DNA of 64,000 bases, taken from contig NC_057793.1 of the NCBI RefSeq assembly GCF_014905175.1, positions 7,316,001-7,380,000 on the forward strand, written 5' to 3'. The translations under genes were made by a program, and so were the position numbers. The notes below the pieces were generated by a model. The model was not told the DNA's origin, made no database searches, and worked only from the letters and a program-made list of their open reading frames with translations. Of the stretch, positions 12,760 to 25,145 are shown piece after piece. The stretch comes from Aphidius gifuensis. Taxonomy: Eukaryota; Arthropoda; Insecta; Hymenoptera; Braconidae. Position 1 is the stretch's first letter. Each line of letters starts with the position of its first letter.

Positions 12760-13591
12760 TGATAACTTGATATCGCAATTACCTTGAAAATTTTTTCGAA
12801 AAACAAAACGTTTAAATTTTTTTATATCCTTGTGTAATAATAAATTATCTATACAAAATAATTTGCAGCCTTTCAACTTTGTTTCGAAATATATATATAC
12901 CTATATATTTTTTTTTGTCATTATTATTTATGAAAAATATTTGTCTGTTTATATGTATGTGATGCTTAGAAAAAATAAAATGAATAAATAATAATATAAT
13001 TTATGACAAAATTTGAAGAGATGGAAAAAATAAGAAAACACGAATTCAATTTGTATATATATATTTATTTATTTATTTAACATTTAAAATTATAAAATTA
13101 TATTAATATACAATTATAACATTGTATTTTTTTTCACATTAAAATTATTTATATAAAAAAAAAAATACCAATAATTAATAATAATTTTCTCACTATTAAT
13201 TACTGGCTATTTTTTTGTTTTAGCAGAACAAACACATATTATAGCAGAAAAAAAAAAGAAAATCAGTATTATTTTTATTTTATTTTTATTTATAAAAGTC
13301 ACACAGCATATTGAAGACTGATTATGTGCAGGTTTTATGTTTACAGATTGTTAGATATGTTGTATAATGCTCAAATTAGTATATATATTATATATAGGTG
13401 TACAGATATAGCTTCAAATGAAAATGTCTATATAGTTTATTGTATTATATTATTCTGTTTATTCATTTATTTATTTTTTTTTTTTTGTTTTAGCTAAGAT
13501 CACTTATTGTGTTCCTAGATATACAATCATTATAATACATATAATTATTAATGTAAATATATGATTTATTTTTTTTTATGTTAAGGAAAAA
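12760..13591. other. Intergenic spacer between array copies 2 and 3
   Basis: Starts with the conserved upstream block of copy 2 (cttgatatcgcaattaccttg, then aacaaaacgtttaaa), continues as AT-rich spacer and ends with the 3' flank of copy 3, which shares aagatcactta..tgttcctagatatacaatcat with copy 2. No gene seen. Confidence 0.5.
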
Positions 13592-16191
13592 TTATGCATC
13601 TGGATAAAGTTCGTTCATATATTGATCATAATTAATTGAATAAGCAGTTAAACCGAAAAATCCACCATTTTCACGATTTGATGAACGATGATGTAAACCT
13701 ATACCACTCATTGCTGCAGGAGCATCTGCTCCAACGCCAGGAGCCTCAATTAATGGTACAGTTGTTTGTCCTGCATCACTTTTAGCATCACTTTTAAAGA
13801 ACTTATAGTACTCATTAGTTTTTGAGTCAACGACTGTATTTTTATTTGTCAATAATGGATTTAAACGACCGTAATTTCCCATATTTCTATTGGAAAATTT
13901 TAAACAAATATTATTATATAAATTTATTAAATTTATAAAAAAAAAATTAATTTAAATAAACTTACGGATGTTCACCATCTGGATAATGCCATTTTTCAGT
14001 ATCTTTTAATAATTTACCACTTTTCCAATCATACTCTGTTGAATGTACTTGAATTTGTATTCTGTCAGGAAATTTTCCTTCTATATTTTTTATTCCAAAT
14101 TTTAAACCTATGATTAATATATAAAAAAAAAGGAAAAAACAGATAATTTATAATTTTTTTTTAAATCAAAAATTTATTATATTAAAATCTATAAACCTGT
14201 TATCACACGTCCATATTTAATAAGAATTTCATCCATATTAATTGCGTTTTTTTCCCAATCCCATAAAACATAATCAGTATCTTGTTTTAATTTTCCCCAA
14301 CCATTATGAGCAAGTGATTCTTGTACATCATCTTTCATATCCGGTAATTTAACCCAACTATCTGTAAGAGCTTGAACAATATAATTTGGTCCAATTGTTG
14401 CATCTGATACTTGAATATGAAGAATGTTATCTTTAATAATCATTTTTGCACCCGTGACAACCCTTTTATATGAAATAAATTTTCAACATATCAATTGTTT
14501 TTTTTTTGTTGCATAATACATGTATATTTTTGAAAAATTTAAATATATATATTACTTATTTTTTGCAGCGAGACTCATAGCTGGTAATAGACTTATTGTA
14601 TTAACAGCAAGTTTAGAACTGGGAGTAATACCATCACACAGACACCAGCAATATGGACATTTAGAAAACTTTATGTAACTAAAAAAAAAAGAGTTAGATA
14701 ATTAATATTTATACAGCTATAATAATTTATATTTACCTTTCTGTATCATATTCTCTACGATCATACAGTCCATCGCTACAACCAGAATTAATATCACCAT
14801 ACGAATGTGCAGCTGGATCATATATATCTCTGACCCATTTATAACGTCTTGCATCATTTTTCTATATATATTAACAATAATTAACAAATTAAAATAATAT
14901 ATATTAATTATATCAGAAAAAATTATATTACCAGCATACAATATTCTGGATTCCACATAGTCATACAGCTATGAATTCTACCATAACAATTACGTGGTGT
15001 TGTACAAGATTTAAAATCTTCTGGTACTCCATTTTCATCCCATGGTGTTGATTCTTGAAGTTGGATATGACAGTTTTTGTTAGTAGTACCATTGGGTAAA
15101 TCAACATTATCACACGCAACACATGAAGTTTCACTTCCTAAATAATGTGAATACATTAATATGTTCTGATACAATCCAACCATTTCTATATATGTAACAC
15201 CTGTAATTTATTATAAATATAAGTATACAAATTAAAGCTTCATTGATGGATTTAAATATATTTATAATAATTTTACCTCGTTGATGTATTTCGTCTCCAG
15301 ATGGATCACAATTACGATAATTTATTGGAATTTGACCAATAGCCGATGTGAATTCCTTCGAATATTCAGTTATTCTTTTTTTAGATTCAGCAATGATATT
15401 TTTCAATTTTTTTTTATTTCCACTACCTGATTTTATCAATTCTTGAACACCATAACTATCTATCATTGTTGTCGTAGCCAATAAATCAGTTAATATACAT
15501 GATATATAAAAATTGTAAAATTTGTCTTGTAACGATCCGTTTTCGTCACATCTTTCTCCAGGAATCTAAATTATAACAAAATAGTCAATAAATAATTATG
15601 TTATATTATTTAAATTCTTAGAAATAAATTTTTTTTATTACTCACATTGTCAATCTCTTCTATTATTCTGTCTAATAAATTTGGGCCAGCACGTGACTTT
15701 AAAACATGGTCATGAAAATTACTTAATTTTTTCGGAATAACACTATCAATATTTTTATTTACATATGTTTTAATTGATTTTTCAGTGTCTTTTTTCTCGT
15801 CGAATTCTCTATTTTGTTGAAAATTATGATGAATCTTAAAAATATCGATTAACATTTTTGAAGTTTTATTTGTTGGAAAATCTGGAAGTGTTCTTCTCAA
15901 ATACGAAAAAAAGTCGACTTGTCTTCCAGCAAGTAGATATTCGTTAACGGTTATTCTTTGATAGATATCACTGTTTTTTGCAAATATTCTTTTGAAATAA
16001 TATTTTAACATTGTTGGTTTTTCTAATTTTTTATTACTTGATATTTTTTTAACAGCTTTTTCAATATCTTTTTGATATTTATCAAGAAATGTAACAATTT
16101 GATCAACTGTTACTGCTTCATCAGCTGCAAGTACTTTGCTACTTTGATATATGGTAAAAACCATCAGAAAAAGAAATATTATTTTAACCAT
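13592..16191 (-). CDS. Array copy 3 (clade A): secreted DUF4803-like protein, 684 residues
   Basis: Eight exons: 15646-16191, 15277-15565, 14932-15200, 14737-14861, 14556-14678, 14197-14462, 13966-14107, 13592-13886. The sum is 685 codons. It starts MVKIIFLFLMVFTIYQSSKV (signal peptide). Conserved elements are INYRNCDP, CTTPRNCYGR, CPYCWCLC, GAKMIIKD after VVTG, ITG, DAGQTTVPLIEA and GLHHRSSN, ending NELYPDA. All splice sites are canonical, with none of the damage noted in copies 1 and 5, so it is the best clade A reference. It differs from copy 2 mainly in exons 6 and 8. It lies 3.6 kb from copy 2, start to start, in the same orientation. Function unknown. Confidence 0.86.
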
Positions 16192-16302
16192 TATTTATTA
16201 TGATGATTTTTTTTTTCAATAAAAAATTTCTTTTGTTCTTTGTAGATAACAACAGACAATTGGTTTTTTTTTTTTTATAAAACCGATAGAATATTTTGTG
16301 GA

Positions 16303-16310
16303 TATTTATA
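16303..16310 (-). promoter_or_regulatory. TATA box of array copy 3
   Basis: TATAAATA on the minus strand in the block shared with copies 1 and 2, about 115 bases before the start codon. Confidence 0.6.
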
Positions 16311-16399
16311 CCAAGTAAACATGTTATTCTTTGTTTCCAATATAATTGCAGTACATAGATAAAAAAAAAAATAATCGCTATAACTTGATATCGCAATTA

Positions 16400-16969
16400 C
16401 CTTGAAAATTTTTTCGAAAAACAAAACGCTTAAGTTTTTTTATCTACACAAAGTAATTTTCTTTTCAACTTTGTAATAAATTCTTTTTTTTTTTTTTTTT
16501 TTTTTTTGTCATTATTATTTATGAAATATATTTGCCCTTCAATACGTATGCATAGAAAAAATAAAACCAATAAATAATAATATAATTTTTTGTAAAAAAA
16601 AAACAAGCTAAAATTTTATTATCTTTATTATTGTATATTTATTTATTGAACATTTAAAATTATCACTAAAATCATAACGTTATATTTTATTTTTTTAAGA
16701 AAAATTTGTATACCTTGTAACATCAAAATTATATTTTTAAAATTATCTTGTCGGTTTTCACTATCAATTATTGGCCATTTTTTTTTTTGTTTTCAAAAAT
16801 TTTTCTTCTATTAAACGAAAATAGAAAAAATAGAAAAAAAAAAAAAATAATTAATGTATAAAAAAATATATAATACTAATTTTCAGAGTTATTCAATTTA
16901 TTAATTCTTTTTTTTTTAGAATTATAATAAAAGTAAAAGGTTAAATGAAATGAAGGATATATATTTCAT

Positions 16970-17000
<31 letters not shown>

Positions 17001-17585
17001 TTCATGTATTTTATTTTACATATTTATATTATACTTTTGCATATATTTATTAATTAGTTGAACATTACAATTAGTGACATTTTCTCTTCTAAAATTATAT
17101 ATTGATATTGAATTTATAATTATTTAATATTTATATTTGTTAAAACAATAAAATATATTTCATATATATTATTAAATTTTTCTGATAATTATATAATTAT
17201 AATTTTATAATAATCACTTGAATATGAATTAATGCTTTGTGCTAAAAAAACTTTTCATAAGTAAGCAGACTTGAAAAAAATTTAAAAAATGTGTTTACCA
17301 TAAAAATTTGTTCAACTAAAAAATATTTATTATTAAGTAGTTTTTCATTTATTTTTATTAATCAGTAAATATTTTAATTTTATTGAATTATTTAATTTTT
17401 TATTAATTAAAATCAATCACAATTAGATTGAATATAATATTGTTAATAACTGTCGTCGCTAATAACCCTAGATATATAGATAAAAATACGACATTAAATA
17501 AAAGCATTAAAAAAATAAATAAATAAACAAACACAATATATAGTTAAATTTTTAATAATATATATTATTTCCTTAATTTTGATTT
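16400..17585. other. Intergenic spacer at the clade A / clade B junction
   Basis: AT-rich spacer. Its right part (about 17000-17470) is homologous to the flanks near 20700-21070 and 24590-24910 (shared acaattagattgaatat, aatgtgtttac and atcacttgaatatg). Unlike those two it lacks the 3' exon fragment of the 180-residue gene. No gene seen. Confidence 0.5.
16965..17002 (+). repeat. (TTTA)n microsatellite
   Basis: About nine uninterrupted ATTT/TTTA units in the spacer between copies 3 and 4. Confidence 0.85.
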
Positions 17586-20258
17586 TTATTGCGTTTCTTT
17601 TAAAAATTGATAATAATCAATAGAATAACCAGTGAGAGCAAAAAAACCAGAAAATTTATCATTTGATGATCGATGATGAAATCCCATACCACTAAATGGA
17701 GACTTATTAGATGATTCAATTGTTTGAGCATCAAATAATGGTACAGTTGTTTGTCCTGCATCAGATCTATCATGGCTAACTTCTAAATGAGCCCATTGAT
17801 CAGTATTTGAATCAATAATTGTTTTTTCATTTGTCATTGTTGAAACTTTATTTCCAGTTTCAAGAAATTTACTATATACATTAAAAATAAATTATATAAA
17901 TTATATATATAAAATTAAATTACAATTGTTATTATTATTTTTTAAATAATCAACTTACGGATGTTTACTATTTGGACGATGCCATTTTTCACTATCTTTT
18001 ACCAATTGACCAGTTTCATGATTATATTCCGATGATTGTATTTCAATTTGTATTCTATTAATATTTTCTTCTTCTTTTATTTCACTCATTCCAAATTTAA
18101 GACCTATGAAAATATTTTAATGCGTGATTATTATTAAATTACGAGCGAAAATTTAAAAAAAATTAAAAATAATCATACCAGTTACAACACGTCCATAATC
18201 AAGAGGTATTTCATCAAAATTAAATCCAGTTGAATTTTCTTTCCAAGCAATATAATCTTTAAATTCATTTAGTTTACTATTATTACTTTTCAAACGTGAT
18301 TCTTTGACATCATTAAATATATCATTGATTTTAACCCAACGATCTGGTCCATCTTTTGCAATTTTATAATTTTTATCAATTTTTGCTTCACGTACTTGAA
18401 GATAAAGTATATTTTTTTGTACAATAATTTTTGCACCAATAACAACCCTTTTTTTAAGATAAACATGGTTAATTAATAAAAAAATTTAAATATTTAAAAA
18501 ATATATATTAATTATTATTACCTGTTTTTTGCAACATCACTTAAAGATGGCATTAAACTGACTGTATTAACAGCTGTTGAATTTGGAGATTCATCACCAC
18601 ACGTACAAAAACAATAAGGACATGTGGAACTATAACCACTAAAATTATTTTTTTTTAAATAGCTATTTACATGTGGAATAATTGTTATATAATTTAATAT
18701 TCGTATTGTATTATTTATACCTCGACCCTACTTTGAAAGTTTGTGTCAGCCCATCACAAAAATCCCGATGACCAAATTGATTTTCGTCGATATTTGCGTC
18801 CAAATCTCTTAGCCATTGATATCGTCTTATATTATTTGTCTATAAAATAATACAAAAAATATATTATATATATATAGAGTTATGTAATTTAGTTTTGAAA
18901 AATAACAACTTACCAATGTACAAAATTCTGGATTTTTCAATGCTCGACATCTAGAAACTGTTCCAGCACAATTACGTGGTGTTGTACATTTTTCAAGATC
19001 TTTTGGTACACCCTTTTCATCCCATGGTGTCGGAGGCTTTTCAAGTTCACTATAACACTTTTTAGCATCAATACCCTCTGTAAAATTAGCCTTATCACAA
19101 GTTATACAGCCGGTATCTTTTAAGATATTATATGAATAAAATAAAACACGTTGATAAAGACCAGACATTTCTGTATATGTTACATCTGTAATTTTATGAA
19201 AGAAAAAATTAAAATTTCATAATTTTATCGTTTATTTAATATATAAATAATATATTTTACTTCGTATGTGTTTATCTTTATCAAATGGATCACAATTACG
19301 ATAATTTTTTGGAAATTTTTCAAGTTTTGATAAAAATTTCGATGAATATTCTGTAGTTCTTATCTTAGATTGTAAAATATGATCATTCAATTCATTTGCA
19401 AATCCGTTGTCTAAAAAAAATTTTATTAAACATTTTAATTAGATAAAAATAATAATTTATTTGGTTAATTTATATTACCTGGATCTATTATTTTGTAAAC
19501 TATATTGCCATTCATCATTGTTGTCATAGTTAATAGTTCGAGGGTTAAACAAATAATATAAAAATTGTAAATCATTTCTTGTGGTGATCCTTGAGTGCCA
19601 CATAATTCTTTTTCATTAAACTACAATTGAAATCATGAGTAAATAGTTATTAACATCATATGAATTAATTTAAAAAAAAAAAAAAAAAAGTAATATAATT
19701 TGTGAAATTACTCACATTTTTTGTTGATTTGATCATGTTGTCTAATAGTTTTGATTCCATAATGATTTTAGAAATACTTTTCAATTCATTAATTATTTTT
19801 TTTTTACGAAGGAAAGTATCCATGTTTTTTTTAATAGATTTAATTTTTATTTTTTTTTCATCCATATTCTTTTGAAGTACCATTATTGCAAAGCAAACTA
19901 AATATTCATTAAAAACATCTTCCATTTTATTCAAAATACCTTTCATTTGACTGGTTAGTGATACTTTTTTTATATACTCCTTGAAATTTGACATTTTAAG
20001 CTCGCAATTAGTTTTTAGAGAAATTATCGATTCCACCAAATAAAATTTGTTTGACGTTAATCTTGAACATAGTTTTTTCAACTGTACTTCTTTTGAGCCT
20101 TTTCTTAGAGTTATTCTATGAGCAATTTCATTTATTATGAATTTGTAGGAATCAAGAAAATTAATAAATTCATCAGCTTTTTCAGGATCTTCAGCCAAGA
20201 CTTTACTATTTACATATACGGTTGAAACCATCAAAAAAATTAATATTAATTTAATCAT
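17586..20258 (-). CDS. Array copy 4 (clade B): secreted DUF4803-like protein, 680 residues
   Basis: Nine exons: 19716-20258, 19479-19620, 19261-19410, 18914-19185, 18721-18839, 18522-18638, 18179-18447, 17959-18103, 17586-17871. The sum is 681 codons. Signal peptide MIKLILIFLMVSTVYVNSKV. The N-terminal exon is Lys-rich and helical but almost unalignable to clade A. From exon 3 onward the family is plain: KNYRNCDPFDKDKHIR, CTTPRNCAGT, CPYCFCTC, RVVIGAK, GRVVTG, DAGQTTVPLFDA, GFHHRSSN, ending LKETQ. The clade A second exon is split in two here by an extra intron after ...KIIDPG. Splice sites are canonical. It is secreted by prediction, with no catalytic motif recognised. Confidence 0.85.
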
Positions 20259-20350
20259 AACTGTTTTTTTTTTTCTTTATTTTTCAACAAGTAAAATTGA
20301 AAATTTTTTTATTTTTTTTATTTATCACCTTCAATAGAATATTTCGTTGA

Positions 20351-20358
20351 TATTTATA
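20351..20358 (-). promoter_or_regulatory. TATA box of array copy 4
   Basis: TATAAATA on the minus strand, in the same block (ttgatatttataccaagtaaat) as in clade A, although the genes' first exons have diverged. Confidence 0.6.
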
Positions 20359-20459
20359 CCAAGTAAATATTACACATATTCTTTGTTTGCAATATTATCG
20401 CAATATTGATAAAAAAAAAAACAAATAACAATAATAACTTGATATCGCAATAATAATTT

Positions 20460-21132
20460 ATTTACCTTGAAAGTTTTTTTTTTTAAATAAAACATTTAAA
20501 TTTTTTATCTTTGTATATAAAAATTGAACATTTTTACACTAAATAACATTTTTTTTCTTTTCAATTTATATTATTTTTGATTGTTGATGACAAACAAAAA
20601 CAAAATTCAAGTGGATAATATTTTTTTATTTTTTTTCTCTTTCTATATTGAATGGCTAGAAAAATTAGAATAGAATTTTACAAGTCCAAGAACTCGATTT
20701 ATTTATTAATCCATTGAACATTAAAATTAGTAGAAATTTTATCTTCTTAAATTATATATCAATTGAATTTAAATTATTTATATTTTTATACCAAAAAAAT
20801 GTATTTTAAAATTATTAAAACTTTTCTGATAATTATAATTATAATTTTAATTTTATAATAATCACTTGAATATGCATAAATGATTTGACCCAAAAAAAAT
20901 CCTTTATAAGTATAAGCACACTTGAAAGAAAATTTCATAAAAAATATGAAAAATGTGTTTACTCTGAAAATTTTTCAAGCTATAATATATTTATGATTAT
21001 TTTTATTCATCAGTGAATATTTTGCTTTTTTTTTATTATTCGATTGTTTAATAATTAAAATTAAACACAATTAGATTGAATATACTTATTTATATAATGT
21101 ATACATTTATTTATTTTTTTAAATATTAAAAT
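20460..21132. other. Intergenic spacer between array copies 4 and 5
   Basis: Upstream block of copy 4 (ttgatatcgcaataat, then aataaaacatttaaa) and AT-rich DNA shared with the other clade B spacers. No gene before the exon fragment at 21133. Confidence 0.5.
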
Positions 21133-21283
21133 TTATAGTTCAACTGCAAATGGAAACCAATGATGACATTGTTTATCAAAAGTTATAATGCCCCATGTAC
21201 CTTCAAGTAGTGTTTGTCCATTTTTCAATAATTTTATGTTAATTTCTGCACCATAACAATCAATTCCATCAAAATAATTAAAA
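21133..21283 (-). pseudogene. Displaced 3' exon fragment of the 180-residue secreted gene (open)
   Basis: Close relative of exon 4 of the gene at 28892-29814. The minus strand still reads GAEINIKLLKNGQTLLEGT, WGII and a terminal QCHHWF...VEL stop without interruption, about 47 codons. The upstream exons are absent. It sits just 3' of array copy 5 in the array's sense direction, at the same place where the intact gene's exon lies relative to copy 6. Read as debris copied along with the tandem duplication unit. A transcribed alternative 3' exon cannot be excluded. Confidence 0.75.
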
Positions 21284-21421
21284 TAATTTTTTCACTATCA
21301 GTTATTGGCAAATTTTTTTTTTTCTTCAAATACATTATATAACAGTATAGTTTAATTTTTAATAATATATATATTATATGTTTTTATGACTAAATATATA
21401 TTTCCTTAATTTAAATTTTTA

Positions 21422-24180
21422 TTATATTTCTTTGAAAAATTGATAATAATCAATAGAATAACCAGTAAGAGCAAAAAAACCAGAAAATTTATCATTTGAT
21501 GATCGATGATGAAATCCCATACCACCAAATGGAGATTTATCAATTGACTCAATTGTTTGAGCATCAAATAATGGTACAGTTGTTTGTCCTGCATCAGATC
21601 TATCATGACTAACTTCTAAATGAGCCCATTGATCAGTATTTGAATCAATAATTGTTTTTTCATTTGTCATTGTTGAAACTTTGTTCCCAGTTGCAAGAAA
21701 TTTACTATAGATATTGAAAAACGCAATTATAAATTATATATAAAATTAAATTACATTTGTTTTTATTATTATTTTTTAAATAATCAACTTACGGATGTTT
21801 ACTATTTGGACGATGCCATTTTTCACTATCTTTTACCAATTGACCAGTTTCATGATTATATTCCGATGATTGTACTTCAATTTGTATTCTATTAATATTT
21901 TCATCTTCTTTCATTTCACTCATTCCAAATTTAAGACCTTTCAAAATATTTAAATGCGTGATTATCATCAAATTACGAGCGAAAATTTGAAAAATTAAAA
22001 ATAATCATACCAGTTACAACACGTCCATAATCAAGAGTTATTTCATCAAAATTAAATCCAGTTAAATTTTCTTTCCAAGCAATATAATCCTCAAATTCAT
22101 GAAATCTACTTGTATTACTATGCAAACGTGAACCTCGAACAGCATCTTCTATATTAGTAATTTTAATCCAACGATCTGGTCCATCTTTTGCAATTTTATA
22201 ATTTTTATCAATTTTTGCTTCACGTACTTGAGGATGAAGTATATTATTTTGTACAATCATTCTTGCACCAACAACAACTCTTTTTTTTTTTTTTATATAA
22301 ATATGCTTGATTAATAAAAAACTTTAAATATTTAATAAAAATAAATATTAATTGTTATTACCTATTTTTTGCAACATCACTTAAAGATGGTAATAAACTG
22401 ATTGTATTAACAGCTGTTGAATTCGGAGATTCATCACCACACGTACAAAAACAATATTCACATTTAGAACCATGACCACTAAAATCATTCAAAAAAAAAA
22501 AAAAAAAAAATTAGTTGTATTATATGGTGAATAATTATTATATGATTTAATATTAGTATTGTATAATTTATAGCGCAACTCTAGTTTGAAAGTTTGCTTC
22601 AGCCCATCACAAAAATCACGTTGACCAAATTGATTTTCGTCGATATTTGCGTCCAAATCTCTTAGCCATTGATATCGTCTTGGATTATTTGTCTATAAAA
22701 TAATACAAAAAATATATTATACTTATATGTATACAGAGTTATGTAGTTTAGTTTTAAAAAATAACAACTTACCAATGTACAAAATTCTGGATCTTTCAAT
22801 GATCGACATCTAGAAACTGTTCCAGCACAATTACGTGGTGTTGTACATTTTTCAAGATCTTTTGGTACACCCTTTTCATCCCATGGTGTTGGTGAATTTT
22901 CAAGATTACTATAACATTCATTTGCATCAATACCCTTTGTAAAATTAGCCACATCACAACTTATACAACCGGAATCTTTCAACATGTGATTTGAAAAAAA
23001 TACAATACGTTGATAGAGACCAAACATTTCTGTATATGTTACATCTGTAATTTTATGAAAAAAAAAATAATTAAAATTTCATAATTTCATCATTTATTTA
23101 ATACATATATAAATAATATATTTTACTTCGTATGTGCTTATCTTTATCATATGGATCACAATTACGATATTTTTTTGGAAAGTTTTCAAGTTTTGATAAA
23201 AATTTCGTTGAATATAATGCTATTCTTATCTTAGATTGTAAAAGATAACCATACAATTCGTTTTCAAATCCATTGTCTAAAAATAATTTTATTAAACATT
23301 TTAATATTTATTTATTTATTCATTATTTCCATTATTAATTTTACTCAATTTACATTACCTGGATCAATTATTTTATAAGCTGCATTGCCATTTGCTATTG
23401 TTGTCATGGTTAAGAATTCAAGGAATAAACAAATAATATAAAAATTGTAAATAATTTGCTGTGGTGATCCTTGAATGCCACATAATTCATTTTCATTTAT
23501 CTACAATTAAAACAATAAGAAAATAGTTATTAGTTTATTTATTCCGCATTATATAAAATATAAATTAATTCAAAAAAAATATAATGAATATTATTTGTAA
23601 TATTACTGACATTTTTTGTTGATTCTAATATATTATCCAATAGTTTTGATTTCATAATGTTATTATGAAGATTTTTTAATTCATCATCTATTTTTTTTTT
23701 ATGAAAAATTTTATCTATTTTTTTATTACGAAAGATATTATCCGTGCTTTTTTTAATAGATTTAAGTTTTATTTTTTTTTCATCCATATTCTTTCGATCT
23801 ACCATTAATGCAAAGTAAACTACATGATCATTAAAGATATTTTCCATTCTATCCTGAATAATTTTTATTTGACTGGATAGTGATATTTTTTCTATATACT
23901 TCTTGAAATTGGACATTTTAAGCTCGCAATCATTTTTTAAAGAAATTATCGTTTTCACCATATCAAATTTAATTGACGTTAATCTTGTATAAAGTTTTTT
24001 CAACTGTGTTTCTTTTGAGTCTTTTCTTATAGTTATTCTGTGAGCAACATCATTTATTACGGATATGTATGTATCCAGAAAATCCATCAAATTCTCAGCT
24101 CTTTCAGTATCTTCAGCCAAGACTTTACTATTTTCATATGTGGTTAAAACCATCAAAAAAATAAATATTATTTTAATCAT
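21422..24180 (-). CDS. Array copy 5 (clade B): secreted DUF4803-like protein, about 688 residues, splice donor lost
   Basis: Nine exons by homology: 23611-24180, 23359-23500, 23127-23276, 22773-23044, 22574-22692, 22362-22478, 22011-22279, 21793-21937, 21422-21704. The sum is 689 codons. Signal peptide MIKIIFIFLMVLTTYENSKV. Exon 1 is nine codons longer than in copies 4 and 6, through a repeated KKKID-type stretch. It keeps CTTPRNCAGT, CEYCFCTC, VVVGAR, VVTG, DAGQTTVPLFDA and GFHHRSSN, ending FFKEI. The donor of exon 5 is CT instead of GT (22573-22572), and the intron contains no other GT. A weak in-frame donor GTTGCG six bases upstream could rescue it; otherwise retention meets a stop two codons on. 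All other exons are open, so loss of function, if any, is recent. Confidence 0.75.
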
Positions 24181-24268
24181 TACTGATTTTTTTTTTAATT
24201 TTATTTTTCAACAAGTATAATTGCAATTTTTTTTTTTATTTATTACCTTTAATAGAATATTTTGTCGA

Positions 24269-24276
24269 TATTTATA
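24269..24276 (-). promoter_or_regulatory. TATA box of array copy 5
   Basis: TATAAATA on the minus strand in the conserved block (gtcgatatttataccaagtaaat). Confidence 0.6.
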
Positions 24277-24954
24277 CCAAGTAAATACATGGATAAAATG
24301 CTTTATTCGCAATATTATCGCAACATTGATAAAATAATAATAGCAACTTGATATGACAATAACAATTTATTTACCTTGAAACTTTTTGTAAAAAACAAAG
24401 TGTTTAAATTTTTTATCTTTGTATAAAAGTTGAACAATTTTACACTACGCGTATAATATTTTGTTTTGTTTTTTCAATTATTATTATTTTTGATTATATA
24501 AATGAAAAACAATAATTAAATACAAGTTTTTATTTTCTTTCTATTTTACATGGCTATAGAAAAATTTAAATGGAATTTTTTTTAACTTATAAATTATAAT
24601 ATTTGTGATCATAATCTATTAATTATTATTATACGTTATATAAATTATAGCAAAAAAATATATTTTGTAATTATTAAAATTTTTTGATAATTAGAATAGT
24701 TACTTGAATATGCATAAATGTTTTGACCCAAAAAAAAACCTTCATAAATAAGCACGTTTGAAAAAAAATTTCATAAAAAATATGAAAAATGTGTTTACCC
24801 TGAAATGTTTTTAAGCTATGAAATATTTATTTATCAGTAAATATAATATATTTGTTTTTTATTATTCGATTGTTTATTAATTAAATTGAACACAATTGGA
24901 TTGAATATATTTATATGTATACATTTATTTATTTTTTTTTTCATATATTATAAG

Positions 24955-25084
24955 TTATAGTTCATCTGCAACTGGAAACCAATAATGACATTGTTTATCA
25001 AAAGTTATATAATGCCCCATGTATGCTCATCGGTCAGTAATTTTATGTCAATTTCTGCACCGTTACAATCAATATCATTAGGAA
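24955..25084 (-). pseudogene. Decayed 3' exon fragment of the 180-residue secreted gene
   Basis: Second displaced copy of exon 4 of the gene at 28892-29814. It still reads NGAEIDIKLLTDEHTWGII, but about 15 bases are missing in the middle and a TA insertion causes a stop right after. The terminal residues survive in another frame. Position relative to copy 6 matches that of the fragment at 21133 relative to copy 5. Confidence 0.8.
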
Positions 25085-25145
25085 ATTAAAAAAATTTTGT
25101 CACTATCAGTTTTTGGCAAACTTTTTTTTTTTTAAATACATTTTA

